The notes under the pieces were generated by a model, which did not search any database, had not been told where the DNA came from, and saw only the letters and a program-made list of their open reading frames with translations. Made by a program: the position numbers and the translations under genes. Positions 1-15,210 of a stretch of DNA of 64,000 bases are shown piece by piece. The DNA is from Cupriavidus taiwanensis LMG 19424 (GTDB lineage Bacteria > Pseudomonadota > Gammaproteobacteria > Burkholderiales > Burkholderiaceae): NCBI RefSeq assembly GCF_000069785.1, contig NC_010528.1:3051501-3115500 (forward strand), written 5' to 3'. How positions within the stretch are numbered: position 1 is the stretch's first letter; each line of letters begins with the position of its first letter.

Positions 1-6
1 GAGCAT
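1..6 (-). CDS. Start of the next mla gene (probably mlaC), first two codons only
   Basis: Read on the minus strand, the first six bases are ATG CTC. An AAGGAA Shine-Dalgarno sequence lies about 7 bases upstream, at roughly 12-18. The gene runs off the left edge of the window. In related Burkholderiales the gene after mlaA in this operon encodes MlaC, the periplasmic lipid shuttle between MlaA and MlaD. That identity comes from gene order only, because two codons say nothing about the product. The 199 bases between this start and the mlaA stop show no other gene. Confidence 0.45.
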
Positions 7-205
7 GTGAGATTTCCTTCTTTATCAAAGAGGTCGTGACCCGCATGCCGGGGCTTCGATGCACGCCGGCCGGCCATGGGCCCTTTCGGATTGGAACATA
101 GCGGCGTCGCGCGCATTGCCATCAAAAGCGCATCGGACGCCACCTTCAAACAATTTGTTTCAGCGGTCACAGCGCATTCACAGCGCCAGTGCCGTGTTCG
201 CCGCC

Positions 206-1129
206 TCAGCGGAAGCGCACTCCCGGCATACCCGGCAGCACCGGCGGCAACGGCATGCTCTGGCCTTCCGGCTGAGTCTCGCCCGCTGCGCCCGGCTTGG
301 GCGGCTCGGCGGCCGGGGCGGAAGCGCCGTCCGCCGACGGAGCCGGCGCCGGTGCTGGTGCTGGTACGGCACTGGCGTCCGTCGCGGCGGGCGCCGGCGC
401 TGCGCCTTCCGCCTCGGCTTCGTCGTCGCTACCCGGCGGATTGCCGTCGTAGATCAGGTACTGGCGCCGCTGCAGGTAGGAATCGCGCAGGAACGAGTAC
501 TTGTCCAGCGCCGCCTGTTCCAGCAGGCTGCTGGCCCCCAGCAGCTGGGCGCGGCCGGCGACGATGCGCACGCCGACCAGCGAGTTGCGCAGCGAAACCG
601 GGTAGAAATACGCCGACGGGTCCGCCTGGCGGTCCACCAGCATGCCGGCGGTGTCGCGGAAGGTGCTGGGGCCGAACAGCGGCAGCACCAGGTACGGACC
701 GGCCGGCACGCCCCACACGCCCAGCGTCTGGCCGAAGTCTTCCTTGTACTTCGGCAGGCCGGCCGGGGTGGCGATGTCGATCAGGCCGCCGATGCCCAGC
801 ACGGTGTTCATCGCCACGCGCATGGTGTCTTCGGCCGCGCGCGTGGGCTTGCCCTGCAGCAGGTTGTTCACCGCCGAATAGACATCGCTGACGTTGGAGA
901 AGAAATTCTCCACCGCGCGCTGCACCGGCGTCGGCATGTAGTCGGCATAGAGCTCGGCCACCGGGCGCAGGATGCCCTTGTCGAAGTCCTCGTTGATCTT
1001 CGAGACCTCTCGGTTGAACGGCTCCAGCGGATCCTTCGGATTGGCGGTGGGGCCCGTGGCGCAACCGGCAAGCGCCGCTGCGGCGGCGGCCGTGGCCAGG
1101 AGGTTGCGGATGGGGCGGGCGGCGTTCAC
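206..1129 (-). CDS. mlaA: MlaA (VacJ) outer-membrane lipoprotein of the Mla phospholipid transport system
   Basis: MlaA sits in the outer membrane and removes mislocalised phospholipids from the outer leaflet for retrograde transport. The 307-residue protein has a lipoprotein signal with lipobox LAGC (Cys about 23), then the MlaA domain. Visible family motifs are DPLEPFNR, the NLLQGKP stretch, GIGGLIDIATPAGL and LPLFGPSTFRDTAG. The last 70 or so residues are a low-complexity Ala/Pro tail, longer than in E. coli MlaA. The start is GTG, with GGAGAT upstream, and overlaps the mlaD stop by 4 bases (GTGA), which implies translational coupling. It follows mlaF-mlaE-mlaD in one operon. Confidence 0.93.
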   Translation of the reverse strand: MNAARPIRNLLATAAAAAALAGCATGPTANPKDPLEPFNREVSKINEDFDKGILRPVAELYADYMPTPVQRAVENFFSNVSDVYSAVNNLLQGKPTRAAEDTMRVAMNTVLGIGGLIDIATPAGLPKYKEDFGQTLGVWGVPAGPYLVLPLFGPSTFRDTAGMLVDRQADPSAYFYPVSLRNSLVGVRIVAGRAQLLGASSLLEQAALDKYSFLRDSYLQRRQYLIYDGNPPGSDDEAEAEGAAPAPAATDASAVPAPAPAPAPSADGASAPAAEPPKPGAAGETQPEGQSMPLPPVLPGMPGVRFR

Positions 1130-1638
1130 TTGAGATCTCCAGCCGGCGCCGGCGCACTGGCGCCGGTGGACGAGCCGCCGCCGGCATCGGCGGCCTTGTT
1201 GTACAGGAACTGCCCGATCAGGTTTTCGAGCACGACCGCGGACTGCGTCATGGTGATGCGCGCGCCGTCGGCCAGCATGGCCGTATCGCCGCCGGCTTCC
1301 AGGCCGATGTACTGCTCCCCCAGCAGGCCCGAGGTCAGGATCTTGGCCGAGGTGTCCTTCGGAAACTGGTAACGCGTCTCCAGGCTCATCTCGACGGTGG
1401 CCTGGTAGGTCTTGTCGTCGAAGCGGATCGCCGCGACCCGGCCGACCACCACGCCCGCGCTCTTGACCGGCGCGCGCGGCTTGAGCCCGCCGATATTGTC
1501 GAAGCGGGCCTGCACGGTATAGGTGTCCTGGAAGCTGAAGGCGCTCATGTTTCCCGCCTTGAGGGCGAGGAAGAGCAAGGCGACGAACCCTGCCGCCACA
1601 AACAGCCCCACCCAGAAATCGAGTGTGTTTTTTCTCAT
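1126..1638 (-). CDS. mlaD: MlaD, MCE-domain substrate-binding protein of the Mla ABC transporter
   Basis: MlaD is anchored in the inner membrane and forms the hexameric lipid-binding ring on the MlaFE core. The 170-residue protein has one N-terminal membrane helix (about residues 8-27) followed by an MCE domain containing FDNIGGLKPRAPVKSAGVVVG and the GLLGEQYIGLE motif. A short Ala/Gly/Ser/Pro tail follows. The start chosen is the internal ATG at 1638, because a GAAAGAG Shine-Dalgarno lies about 6 bases upstream. An in-frame ATG at 1656 overlaps that ribosome site and is less likely. The gene lies 93 bases after mlaE and overlaps mlaA by 4 bases. Confidence 0.93.
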   Translation of the reverse strand: MRKNTLDFWVGLFVAAGFVALLFLALKAGNMSAFSFQDTYTVQARFDNIGGLKPRAPVKSAGVVVGRVAAIRFDDKTYQATVEMSLETRYQFPKDTSAKILTSGLLGEQYIGLEAGGDTAMLADGARITMTQSAVVLENLIGQFLYNKAADAGGGSSTGASAPAPAGDLK

Positions 1639-1731
1639 TGGAATCTCTTTCTTCAACCCCGTAGTGTCGTGTCGCTGCCTTGTTGTCGCTGCCCTGTCAT
1701 CGTACTTCGCGCATGGTCTCGGCCGCCCGCC

Positions 1732-2523
1732 TCAGTTGCTGAACATCAGCGCGGTGAGCAGGAAATCCAGCCCCAGCACCGCCAGCGACGCGATGACCAC
1801 GGTGCGGGTGGTCGCGCGCGAGACGCCTTCCGGGGTGGGCCTGGCTTCGAAACCCTGGTACAGCGCAATGAACGTCACCGCGATGCCAAAGATAAAGCTC
1901 TTGATCACGCCATTGAGCACATCGGCGCGCACGTCCACGCCGCCCTGCATCTGCGACCAGAAGGCACCGGCGTCGACGCCGATCAGTTGCACCCCGACCA
2001 CGTAGCCACCCAGGATGCCCACCGCGCTGAAGATCGCGGCCAGCACCGGCATGGCGATCACGCCCGCCCAGAAGCGCGGCGCGACCACGCGCTGCAGCGG
2101 ATTCACCGCCATCATTTCCATGGCCGTGAGCTGCTCGCCCGCCTTCATCAGCCCGATCTCGGCGGTCAGCGACGTGCCGGCGCGGCCGGCGAACAGCAGC
2201 GCGGTCACCACCGGGCCCAGTTCGCGCACCAGCGACAGCGCCACCAGCAGCCCCAGCGCCTGCTCGGAGCCGTAGCGGTTGAGCGTGTAGTAGCCCTGCA
2301 GGCCGAGCACGAAGCCGACAAACAGGCCCGACACCGCGATGATCACCAGCGAAAGGTTGCCGACAAAAAAGACCTGGTCGGTCACCAGCCGGAAGCGGCG
2401 CAGCAGCGCCGGCGACAGCGCCAGCACCGCCAGGAACATGCGCGTGGCGTGGCCCAGCCCGGAAATGCTGCGGCGCACGGCCGCACCGATGGCGCTGAAG
2501 AAGCCCGTCACCCACCCGGTCAT
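1732..2523 (-). CDS. mlaE: MlaE, permease of the Mla phospholipid ABC transporter
   Basis: MlaE is the integral membrane permease of the MlaFEDB complex, moving phospholipids between MlaD and the inner membrane. The 263-residue protein is of the DUF140/permease class, with about five hydrophobic segments. Typical sequence includes LVRELGPVVTALLFAGRAG, the GLMKAGEQL segment and the APRFWAGVIAMP stretch. The ATG overlaps the mlaF stop by 4 bases (ATGA), so the two are probably translated together. The length is normal for the family. Confidence 0.93.
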   Translation of the reverse strand: MTGWVTGFFSAIGAAVRRSISGLGHATRMFLAVLALSPALLRRFRLVTDQVFFVGNLSLVIIAVSGLFVGFVLGLQGYYTLNRYGSEQALGLLVALSLVRELGPVVTALLFAGRAGTSLTAEIGLMKAGEQLTAMEMMAVNPLQRVVAPRFWAGVIAMPVLAAIFSAVGILGGYVVGVQLIGVDAGAFWSQMQGGVDVRADVLNGVIKSFIFGIAVTFIALYQGFEARPTPEGVSRATTRTVVIASLAVLGLDFLLTALMFSN

Positions 2524-3338
2524 CGCGCCCCTCCGACGAAATCCTCGGCCAGCGACGGTCCGGCGTAGTGGAACGGCACCGGGCCGTCGGCCTCGGCATG
2601 GACAAACTGGTGCACGAACGGATCGGTGGAGGCGCGCAGGGCCTCGGGCGTGCCTTCGGCGGCGATGCGCCCGTCGGCAATGAAATAGACGTAGTCGGCG
2701 ATCTGGAAGGTCTCGTGCACGTCGTGCGAGACGATGATGGTGGTGGCGCCGAGCGCGTCGTTGAGGCTGCGGATCAGCCGCGCGGTCAGGCCGAGCGAGA
2801 TCGGGTCCAGCCCGGCGAAGGGTTCGTCGTACATCAGCAGCGCCGGGTCCAGCGCGATCGCGCGGGCCAGCGCCACGCGCCGCGCCATGCCGCCGGAAAT
2901 CTGCGACGGCATCAGGTCGCGCGCGCCGCGCAAGCCGACTGCGTTGAGCTTCATCAGCACCAGGTCGCGGATCATCGACTCGGGCAGGTCGGTGTGCTCG
3001 CGCAGCGGGAAGGCGACATTGTCGAACACCGACAGGTCGGTAAACAGCGCGCCGAACTGGAACAGCATGCCCATCTGCCGGCGCACGGCGTAGAGCCCGG
3101 CGGTATCGAGCCGGTGGATGTCCGTGCCGGCAAAGCGCACCGAGCCCGACTGCGGCCGCACCTGTCCACCGATCAGCCGCAGCACCGTGGTCTTGCCGCA
3201 GCCAGAGCCGCCCATCACCGCGATCACCTTCCCGCGCGGAAATTGCATGGTCAGGCCGGACAGGATCGGCTTGCCGTGGTCCGCGTAGGCGAAATCCACC
3301 GCAGTCAGTTCGACAAGGTTTTGAGCAGAATCGGTCAC
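2520..3338 (-). CDS. mlaF: MlaF, ATP-binding subunit of the Mla phospholipid ABC transporter
   Basis: MlaF is the cytoplasmic ATPase that powers MlaE. The 272-residue protein shows Walker A GGSGCGKT (43-50), signature ISGGM (147-151), Walker B LLMYDEP (167-173) and switch His in SHD (about 205). The signature has ISGGM where most ABC proteins have LSGGQ, which is usual for MlaF. It is the first gene of the mla operon. A perfect TATAAT lies about 27 bases upstream of the start, so the operon promoter is probably immediately in front. Confidence 0.95.
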   Translation of the reverse strand: MTDSAQNLVELTAVDFAYADHGKPILSGLTMQFPRGKVIAVMGGSGCGKTTVLRLIGGQVRPQSGSVRFAGTDIHRLDTAGLYAVRRQMGMLFQFGALFTDLSVFDNVAFPLREHTDLPESMIRDLVLMKLNAVGLRGARDLMPSQISGGMARRVALARAIALDPALLMYDEPFAGLDPISLGLTARLIRSLNDALGATTIIVSHDVHETFQIADYVYFIADGRIAAEGTPEALRASTDPFVHQFVHAEADGPVPFHYAGPSLAEDFVGGAR

Positions 3339-3364
3339 GTTGGCACCGGTCGGGACAGGGGCGC

Positions 3365-3370
3365 ATTATA
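3365..3370 (-). promoter_or_regulatory. Candidate -10 box of the mla operon promoter
   Basis: The minus strand reads TATAAT here, 26 bases before the mlaF ATG, an appropriate distance for a short leader. The hexamer 17 bases further upstream is a poor -35 match, so only the -10 element is convincing. Confidence 0.45.
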
Positions 3371-3516
3371 AGGTGTACTACCTACCCCTTGCTGGCACCC
3401 GTGTTTCCCGCGCCACATGCAGCGTGCCTGTGGAGCCTCAGAATCTGCTGGTCGCCGGGCAATCTGGCCGATTTCCGCTGGAAAGCGGCCAGTTTCCCGC
3501 CACGCCGCAGTGGCGC

Positions 3517-4608
3517 TCAAGGCTCCTGCGCGATCGGCACGTCCCTGAGGATCACCTGCCACTGGATCGATTCGGAGCGAATCGCGGTGGCAAACGCCTC
3601 GGGCGAGTCGCGCAGCGGCGTCAGGCCGGCGGCCTGCAGGCGCGAGCGCACCTCGCGCTCGGCCATCACGCCGTCCAGCTCACCGGCCAGGCGCGCAACG
3701 ATGGCGCGCGGCGTCTTGGCCGGCGCCATCACGCCAAACCAGGCCGCCGCCGCGTAGCCGTCCTGCCCGGATTCCTGCAGCGTCGGCACCAGCGGCGCCA
3801 GCGGGGAGCGCGCCACGCCGGTCACGCCGATCAGCCGCAGCCCGCCGCTCTTGACCTGGCCCTGGACCGCCGCGAACGAACAGAAGCAGGCGCTGATCCG
3901 GCCGGCCAGCATCTCCTGCACTACCGCGGCCTCGCCCTTGCCGGTGACCAGCGGCACGCCGCCGCGCAGGCCGCGCACCGCGTATTCGGCGTACAGGTGC
4001 GAAGGACTGCCGGGCTGGCCGTAGCCGTAGCTGTAGGAGCCGGGGCTGGACCTGACCGCGGTCATCCATTGGTCCGGCGTCCGCATCGGCAGCCGGGCGT
4101 CGATCACCAGGAACAGCGGCGTGGTGGCGACGCGCGCGACCGGCGTGAAATCGCGCACGACGTCGTAGGGCACCGGCTCCAGGCCGGGCTGGATCAGCAT
4201 GTTGGCCTGGTGGAACAGCAGCGTATGACCGTCGGAACTGGCCTTGGCGACGACATCGCCGGCGATGGTCCCGGCGCTGCCGGGACGGTTATCGACCTCG
4301 ACCGGCACGCCGAGCCTGGCCGACAGGCGCTCGGCCAGCATCCGCGCCACGGCATCGGCAACGCCGCCGGCGGGGAACGGCACGATCAGGCGCATCGGGC
4401 GATCGGGAAAGGACATGCTGCGCGCAAGCGGCTGCGTGCCGGCAAGCGCGGGCCTGGCCGGCACGGCAGACGCCAGCGTGGCACCTCCCAGGGCGACCAG
4501 GCACAGCAGGCTCGGCAGCCAGCGCCGCGCGGCGGCCGCGGCGGGCAGGCGCGGCGCGCATTTCGCTTTACCTCGCCAAAGTCGCGACAGATTGCGCACT
4601 TCGGACAT
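3517..4608 (-). CDS. Bug-family (TctC-like) periplasmic solute-binding protein
   Basis: Bug proteins are periplasmic receptors, abundant in Bordetella and Cupriavidus, that bind small organic acids or amino acids; many have no transporter genes nearby. This 363-residue protein has an Arg-rich N-terminus and a hydrophobic signal segment (about 30-52). It then shows the family motif LIVPFPAGGVADAVAR, a DNRPGSAGTIAGDVVAKA segment and the SSPGSYSYGYGQPGSPSHLY ligand region. The start chosen is the ATG at 4608, which has GGAGGAAAACG directly upstream; an in-frame start at 4644 lacks such a site. It is a lone gene between the mla operon and a divergent acetyltransferase gene. The substrate cannot be told from sequence. 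Confidence 0.88.
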   Translation of the reverse strand: MSEVRNLSRLWRGKAKCAPRLPAAAAARRWLPSLLCLVALGGATLASAVPARPALAGTQPLARSMSFPDRPMRLIVPFPAGGVADAVARMLAERLSARLGVPVEVDNRPGSAGTIAGDVVAKASSDGHTLLFHQANMLIQPGLEPVPYDVVRDFTPVARVATTPLFLVIDARLPMRTPDQWMTAVRSSPGSYSYGYGQPGSPSHLYAEYAVRGLRGGVPLVTGKGEAAVVQEMLAGRISACFCSFAAVQGQVKSGGLRLIGVTGVARSPLAPLVPTLQESGQDGYAAAAWFGVMAPAKTPRAIVARLAGELDGVMAEREVRSRLQAAGLTPLRDSPEAFATAIRSESIQWQVILRDVPIAQEP

Positions 4609-4815
4609 CGTTTTCCTCCGGCCCGTCTCCTGAGGAGGCGGCAAACAGGTTCTGGGGAAAATGGATTGGCGAGGCAGTTTCCGTTAGTTGTTTTTGAAAA
4701 TTGTAAGGACAATGTCCGGGCCGCCACAGGCACGTAAACCATAGCCGGGAGAACCCTGAAAGCCTTGCTGCGCCTTGCCAAATGCGCCCGCGGCGGTTGC
4801 CGTGCAACGCCCGGA

Positions 4816-4821
4816 TATAAT
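4816..4821 (+). promoter_or_regulatory. -10 box just in front of the GNAT gene
   Basis: A perfect TATAAT ends 6 bases before the ATG at 4828. Transcription would then begin at or within a base or two of the start codon, predicting a leaderless mRNA. No good -35 hexamer is visible at 16-18 bases upstream. No Shine-Dalgarno is present between the box and the ATG. Confidence 0.5.
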
Positions 4822-4827
4822 CCGCCG

Positions 4828-5367
4828 ATGACGAAATTCACCGTGCGGCCGATGGTCCGGAGCGACCTCCCGGCCGTGCTGGCTGTACAGGCCAGCTGCT
4901 ATACCGAAGCACTGCTGGAAAGCGAGGCGGCTCTGGCAAGCCGGCTGGCGCTGGCCCCGGCCACCTGCTGGGTCGCGCACGACCCAGCGCAGCGCGGCAC
5001 CCTCGCCGCCTACCTGTTTACCCACGCCTGGCCCGAAGACAGCCTGCCGCCGCTGGACGGCCGGCTCGACGATGGCTGGCGCCGGCATACCGCCCCTGAC
5101 ACCCTGACCTGGTTCGTGCACGACATGGCCGTGGCACCCGCCGGCCGCGGCACGGGGCTGGCGCCGCGCCTGTACGCGGCGGCGCAGGCGGCGGCGGTCG
5201 CCGCCGGGCTCGGGCGCTCGCGGCTGATTGCGGTGCAGGCCGCGGCGCCCTGGTGGCGCAGGCTCGGGTACGCGCCGGTGCCGGCGCAGATTTCCGCCCG
5301 CCATGCCGGCAAGCTGGCGGCATACGGCGCCGGCGCGGTGCTGATGGAACGGACGCTGGCGGACTGA
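4828..5367 (+). CDS. GNAT-family N-acetyltransferase
   Basis: This 179-residue protein has a GNAT fold: an N-terminal beta strand with TVRPMVRSDL, then the acetyl-CoA pyrophosphate-binding motif A, seen as VAPAGRGTGLAPRLY (about 102-116). The C-terminal WWRRLGYAPV segment is a common GNAT ending. It transfers acetyl from acetyl-CoA to an unknown amine. The ATG at 4828 begins MTKFTVRP; the in-frame ATG at 4765 lies upstream of the -10 box and is unlikely. The gene stands alone, divergent from the Bug gene, and ends in a shared terminator with gltD. Confidence 0.85.
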   Translation: MTKFTVRPMVRSDLPAVLAVQASCYTEALLESEAALASRLALAPATCWVAHDPAQRGTLAAYLFTHAWPEDSLPPLDGRLDDGWRRHTAPDTLTWFVHDMAVAPAGRGTGLAPRLYAAAQAAAVAAGLGRSRLIAVQAAAPWWRRLGYAPVPAQISARHAGKLAAYGAGAVLMERTLAD

Positions 5368-5393
5368 CACGCCGCGACGCCCAGGCATAAGAA

Positions 5394-5428
5394 AAAAAGC
5401 CCGCCGGCTTGCGCCAGGCGGGCTTTTT
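5394..5428. terminator. Bidirectional terminator between the GNAT gene and gltD
   Basis: A 12-bp stem (AAAAAGCCCGCC pairing with GGCGGGCTTTTT, loop 11) has a T-run on both strands. It serves the convergent GNAT (+) and gltD (-) genes. Confidence 0.9.
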
Positions 5429-5448
5429 GTCGCGACGGTGCTGCGCGA

Positions 5449-6912
<1,464 letters not shown>

Positions 6913-7041
6913 GTTGCGTCCTTGGTCATGCTGCGCGGGACCGGCGGCTTCGCCGGCCCCGCGGTGGGGTCAGTATCTTGTCAGGGCCGCGGCGGCTTGC
7001 CGCGGCCCTTCGCTACGTTGGTTTTGCTGCGCTCGTCTCGC

Positions 7042-11856
<4,815 letters not shown>

Positions 11857-12034
11857 GGGCTGAATTCCGGTGAAGGCTGCGCGAACTGCTGGACTACCGG
11901 AACGGGGACCGCGCGCTTTCTCTGGATCCGCCCAAACCGGTGGACCGGCGGAAGGAAAATGGGGACGAAGCTGTCTGCGGGCCGCAGCGGCGTACACGAG
12001 CGTGACGCGCCGCACAATGACTGTGGGTGGAGCA

Positions 12035-12063
12035 ACTATATGGGAATCGCCTGCGCCTCGCAA
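12035..12063 (-). promoter_or_regulatory. Probable sigma70 promoter of gltBD
   Basis: The minus strand reads TTGCGA (12058-12063), 17 bases, then TATAGT (12035-12040). Transcription would start near 12028, leaving a 170-280 base leader before gltB depending on its start. The promoter directly abuts the repeats of the RAYT element. Confidence 0.65.
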
Positions 12064-12067
12064 AAAT

Positions 12068-12130
12068 ATTAAATGGGGTCAGAGCACATTAATGTACGCA
12101 CCGTTTCGGTGAATCAATTAAATGGGGACA
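12068..12130 (+). repeat. Pair of direct repeats at the left end of the RAYT element
   Basis: ATTAAATGGGGTCA (12068-12081) and ATTAAATGGGGACA (12117-12130) differ at one base and lie 49 bases apart, with a small ACCG-TTT-CGGT hairpin between. The TTAAATGGGG core resembles the short repeats often found beside REP-associated transposases in proteobacteria. A diverged inverted copy lies at the other end of the transposase gene. Confidence 0.65.
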
Positions 12131-12138
12131 CATCAAAT

Positions 12139-12858
12139 TTATGCCGCAGAAGCCTCCTCATGAGCTTCCTTTTGCACCTTTTTGGGGCGTCCTTTTGGCA
12201 GCGGTTGCAGCCGTCGCGTCCCATGTCTCTCCAGTTGGGCGAGGAAGGCGTCGTCTCCCAGCGGCCAGCCGCTATGCGCATGGGCACGCAACACCTCCAG
12301 GGTCTTGCCGGATAGTCCTTCCGCGCTGAGCATGCGGTAGTTCGACTGCCGTTCGAAGGGGGTATTGCCCAGTTCCCAGTAGGCGGCGTGGTCGCTGATA
12401 AACGGGCTGGCCTCGATCCCCGCGTGATGACGGTAGCTGTTCCAGCGGTCCGCCTCCGGGGTGCCCGCCTCCCCCGCGCGCACGGCGTTGCCCTCGACGT
12501 AGAGCATGGCGGGCAGCATCCATTGGGCCGGATCGAACACGGCGGAGCGGAAGCGCCCCTCCCACAGCGTGCCGGTGCGCCCCGCCACGCGGTTGAAGTA
12601 CCGCGCGTAACGGCGTCCGACCGCCTGCATGGTCAGGCTAAGCGCGTCCTCACTTTTTGGCGTTGCGACCAGGTGCACGTGGTTGGGCCGCAGTGCATAG
12701 GCATGGACGGCCAGGTCGTGCTCGCGCGCGGCCATGCGCAGGCAATCGAGGTAATGCAGGTAGTCGTCAGCGCCCAGGAAGACAGGCTGGCGGTTGTTGC
12801 CGCGTTGCAACACCAACGCGGGCAGTCCGGTGGGGGAAAAACGGGGAAGGCGGGCCAT
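12139..12858 (-). CDS. REP-associated tyrosine transposase (RAYT, IS200-like Y1 family)
   Basis: RAYTs are domesticated relatives of IS200/IS605 transposases that act on short palindromic REP-type repeats. The 239-residue protein starts MARLPRFSPTGLPALVLQRGNNRQ, where the RGNNRQ segment is typical. It has the HUH metal motif in PNHVHLV and the segment YVEGNAVRAG, the counterpart of the family's Y-x2-NPVRAG region holding the nucleophilic tyrosine. A KGRPKK motif lies near the C-terminus. Repeats related to each other flank the gene in inverted orientation. It sits between gltB and dgt. It looks intact. Whether it is active cannot be told. Confidence 0.9.
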   Translation of the reverse strand: MARLPRFSPTGLPALVLQRGNNRQPVFLGADDYLHYLDCLRMAAREHDLAVHAYALRPNHVHLVATPKSEDALSLTMQAVGRRYARYFNRVAGRTGTLWEGRFRSAVFDPAQWMLPAMLYVEGNAVRAGEAGTPEADRWNSYRHHAGIEASPFISDHAAYWELGNTPFERQSNYRMLSAEGLSGKTLEVLRAHAHSGWPLGDDAFLAQLERHGTRRLQPLPKGRPKKVQKEAHEEASAA

Positions 12859-12896
12859 GACGGGTCGTGCGGGGCTGGGATGCCCGCATCATAGCC

Positions 12897-12916
12897 TGAT
12901 CCGTCCCTATTTTCAG
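12897..12916 (-). repeat. Inverted repeat copy at the right end of the RAYT element
   Basis: The minus strand reads AAATAGGGACGGATCA, matching 13 of 16 bases of AAATGGGGACACATCA, found on the plus strand at about 12121-12136. The two copies bracket the transposase gene head to head. The right copy includes the TGA stop of dgt. Confidence 0.55.
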
Positions 12917-14055
12917 GGAGCCGTTCCCTCGCTGACCGCGAAGATGCGGCGATGCTCCCGGATGGCGTAGCGGTCGGTCATGCCGGCAATGTAATGCGAG
13001 ATCAGCCGCGACTGGTCGCCGCCATGGCTGGCCTGGTACTGCGGCGGCAGCAGGCGCGGATCGGACATGAAGGCCTGGAACAGGTCGCCGACGATGCGCT
13101 GCGCCTTGGCCGACATCCGCATCACCAGGTAATGCCGGTACAGGTGCCGGAACAGGAAGCGCTTGAGCGCGGCGGCTTCCTCGTGGATCTGCGGGCTGAA
13201 GCCCACCAGCGGCCCGGCGGCACGCACGGCGTCGATATTGCGCGGGTTGGCGTCGGCGATATTGCGGCTGGTGGTTTCGATCAGGTCGACGATCAGCGTG
13301 TTGATCATGCGCCGGACCGTCTCGTTGATGGCGCGCCGGCCGTTGATGCCGGGGAAGGCCTCGGCCACCTCGGCCCGGTGGCGGCCCCACATCGGCACCT
13401 CGTCGAGCTGCTCCAGCGTGAGCAGCCCGGACCGCAGGCCGTCGTCGATATCGTGGTTGTTGTAGGCGATCTCGTCGGCAAGGTTGGCCAGCTGCGCCTC
13501 CAGCGACGGTTGCGTGCCTTCCAGGAAGCGCCGGCCCAGCTCTCCCAGCGCCGAGGCATTGACGCGCGAGCAATGCTTGAGGATGCCCTCGCGCGTCTCG
13601 AAGGTCAGGTTCAGGCCGTTGAAGCCGCCGTAGCGCTCTTCCAGCTCGTCCACCACCAGCAGGCTCTGCAGGTTGTGCTCGAAGCCGCCGTGGTTCTTCA
13701 TGCACTGGTTCAGCGCGTCCTGGCCGGCATGGCCAAACGGCGTGTGGCCCAGGTCGTGCGCCAGCGAGATGGCCTCGACCAGGTCCTCGTTCAGGCGCAG
13801 GTTGCGCGCGATCGAGCGGGCGATCTGCGCCACTTCCAGGCTGTGGGTGAGCCGGGTGCGGAACAGGTCGCCCTCGTGGTTGACGAAGACCTGGGTCTTG
13901 TACTCGAGCCGCCGGAACGCCGTGCTGTGGATCACGCGGTCGCGGTCGCGCTGGAATTCGCTGCGCGACAGCGACGCGGGTTCGGCATGCACCCGCCCGC
14001 GCGTCTGCGCGGAGCGGGCGGCGTACGGGGCGAGGTGGCTTTCAAAGTCGGTCAT
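12913..14055 (-). CDS. dgt: Deoxyguanosinetriphosphate triphosphohydrolase-like protein (HD domain)
   Basis: Dgt-type enzymes hydrolyse dNTPs to the nucleoside and triphosphate. The 380-residue protein shows the HD metal site as RLTHSLEV followed by [11 protein letters not shown], then the [16 protein letters not shown] segment typical of the shorter type-2 subfamily. The start [12 protein letters not shown] is conserved in relatives. It lies 48 bases after aroB on the same strand and may be part of the aroKB transcript. The stop codon lies inside the right-hand repeat of the RAYT element, but the C-terminus looks complete. Confidence 0.92.
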   Translation of the reverse strand: MTDFESHLAPYAARSAQTRGRVHAEPASLSRSEFQRDRDRVIHSTAFRRLEYKTQVFVNHEGDLFRTRLTHSLEVAQIARSIARNLRLNEDLVEAISLAHDLGHTPFGHAGQDALNQCMKNHGGFEHNLQSLLVVDELEERYGGFNGLNLTFETREGILKHCSRVNASALGELGRRFLEGTQPSLEAQLANLADEIAYNNHDIDDGLRSGLLTLEQLDEVPMWGRHRAEVAEAFPGINGRRAINETVRRMINTLIVDLIETTSRNIADANPRNIDAVRAAGPLVGFSPQIHEEAAALKRFLFRHLYRHYLVMRMSAKAQRIVGDLFQAFMSDPRLLPPQYQASHGGDQSRLISHYIAGMTDRYAIREHRRIFAVSEGTAP

Positions 14056-14103
14056 GCAGCGCGTCCGGTGGCTGGGTCGGGGTGGCGAGGCATAACCGAT
14101 CGG

Positions 14104-15210
14104 TCAGGCGACCGGTGCCTCGGTGGGAGGTTTCAGGACGGCGTGCGCCAGCGTCGCGCGCAGGTCCGCGTCCGGCACGCTGGTGATGAACGCCTCGCCG
14201 AGCTTTTTCAGCAGGATGAACTTGATGCTGCCGGCCTCGGCCTTCTTGTCGACCTTCATCAGTTCGATATAGCGGTCGGCGCCCAGTTCCGGCGCCACCA
14301 CCGGCAGCATCGCCGCCTGCGTCAGCGTGCGCACGCGCGCCAGCGTCTCGATATCGATAAAGCCCAGCCGGTGCGACAGGTCAGCGGCCATCACCATGCC
14401 GCAGCCGACGGCTTCGCCGTGCAGCCAGGCGCCGTAGCCCATGCCAGCCTCGATCGCATGGCCGAAGGTATGGCCGAAATTGAGGATGGCGCGCAGCCCG
14501 CCCTCGCGCTCGTCCTGCGCCACCACGCCCGCCTTGATCTCGCACGAGCGCTGCACGGCAACGGCCATCAGCTCGGGGTCGCAGGCGTTCAGCGCCTGGA
14601 TGTTGCGCTCGATCCAGGCAAAGTAATCGGCATCGGCAATGGCGCCGTGCTTGATGACCTCGGCCATGCCCGCGGCCAGTTCGCGCGGCGGCAGCGTGCG
14701 CAGCGTGTCGATGTCGGCGATCACCGCGTTGGGCTGGTGGAACGCGCCGATCATGTTCTTGCCCAGCGGATGGTTGATGCCGGTCTTGCCGCCCACCGAC
14801 GAATCCACCTGCGCCAGCAGCGTGGTCGGCATCTGGATGAACGGCACGCCTCGCATGTAGCAGGCGGCGGCAAACCCGGTCATGTCGCCCACCACCCCGC
14901 CGCCCAGCGCGACCAGCGTGGTCTTTCGGTCCGCGCCCGCCTGCAGCAGGGCGTCGAAGATCCGGTTCAGGGTTTCCCAGTGCTTGAAGGCCTCGCCGTC
15001 CGGCAGCGTGACGGTGCGCACGGTCTTGCCGAGCGCGGCCAGCGCCTGCTCGACACGCGCGGCATAGAGCGGCCCGACGGTTTCGTTGGTGACGATGACG
15101 GCGTGCTGGCCGCGCACGTGCGGGCGCAGCAGCTCGGCGTTGTCGAGCAGGCCGCTGCCGATATGGATGGGGTAGCTGCGCTCGCCCAGGTCGACTTCAA
15201 GGGTAATCAT
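14104..15210 (-). CDS. aroB: 3-Dehydroquinate synthase
   Basis: AroB converts DAHP to 3-dehydroquinate, the second step of the shikimate pathway, using NAD+ and a divalent metal. The 368-residue protein has the NAD-binding [20 protein letters not shown], the [19 protein letters not shown] motif and metal-ligand segments HGEAVGCGM and [11 protein letters not shown]. Its ATG overlaps the aroK stop by 4 bases, so aroK and aroB are translationally coupled, as in many proteobacteria. Confidence 0.96.
   Translation of the reverse strand: MITLEVDLGERSYPIHIGSGLLDNAELLRPHVRGQHAVIVTNETVGPLYAARVEQALAALGKTVRTVTLPDGEAFKHWETLNRIFDALLQAGADRKTTLVALGGGVVGDMTGFAAACYMRGVPFIQMPTTLLAQVDSSVGGKTGINHPLGKNMIGAFHQPNAVIADIDTLRTLPPRELAAGMAEVIKHGAIADADYFAWIERNIQALNACDPELMAVAVQRSCEIKAGVVAQDEREGGLRAILNFGHTFGHAIEAGMGYGAWLHGEAVGCGMVMAADLSHRLGFIDIETLARVRTLTQAAMLPVVAPELGADRYIELMKVDKKAEAGSIKFILLKKLGEAFITSVPDADLRATLAHAVLKPPTEAPVA

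Noticed and set aside
2524..3366. Apparent fusion of MlaE to a long upstream segment in the same frame
   Set aside because: The upstream part is out of frame with, and overlaps, the genuine mlaF gene; the ATGA overlap fixes the mlaE start at 2523.
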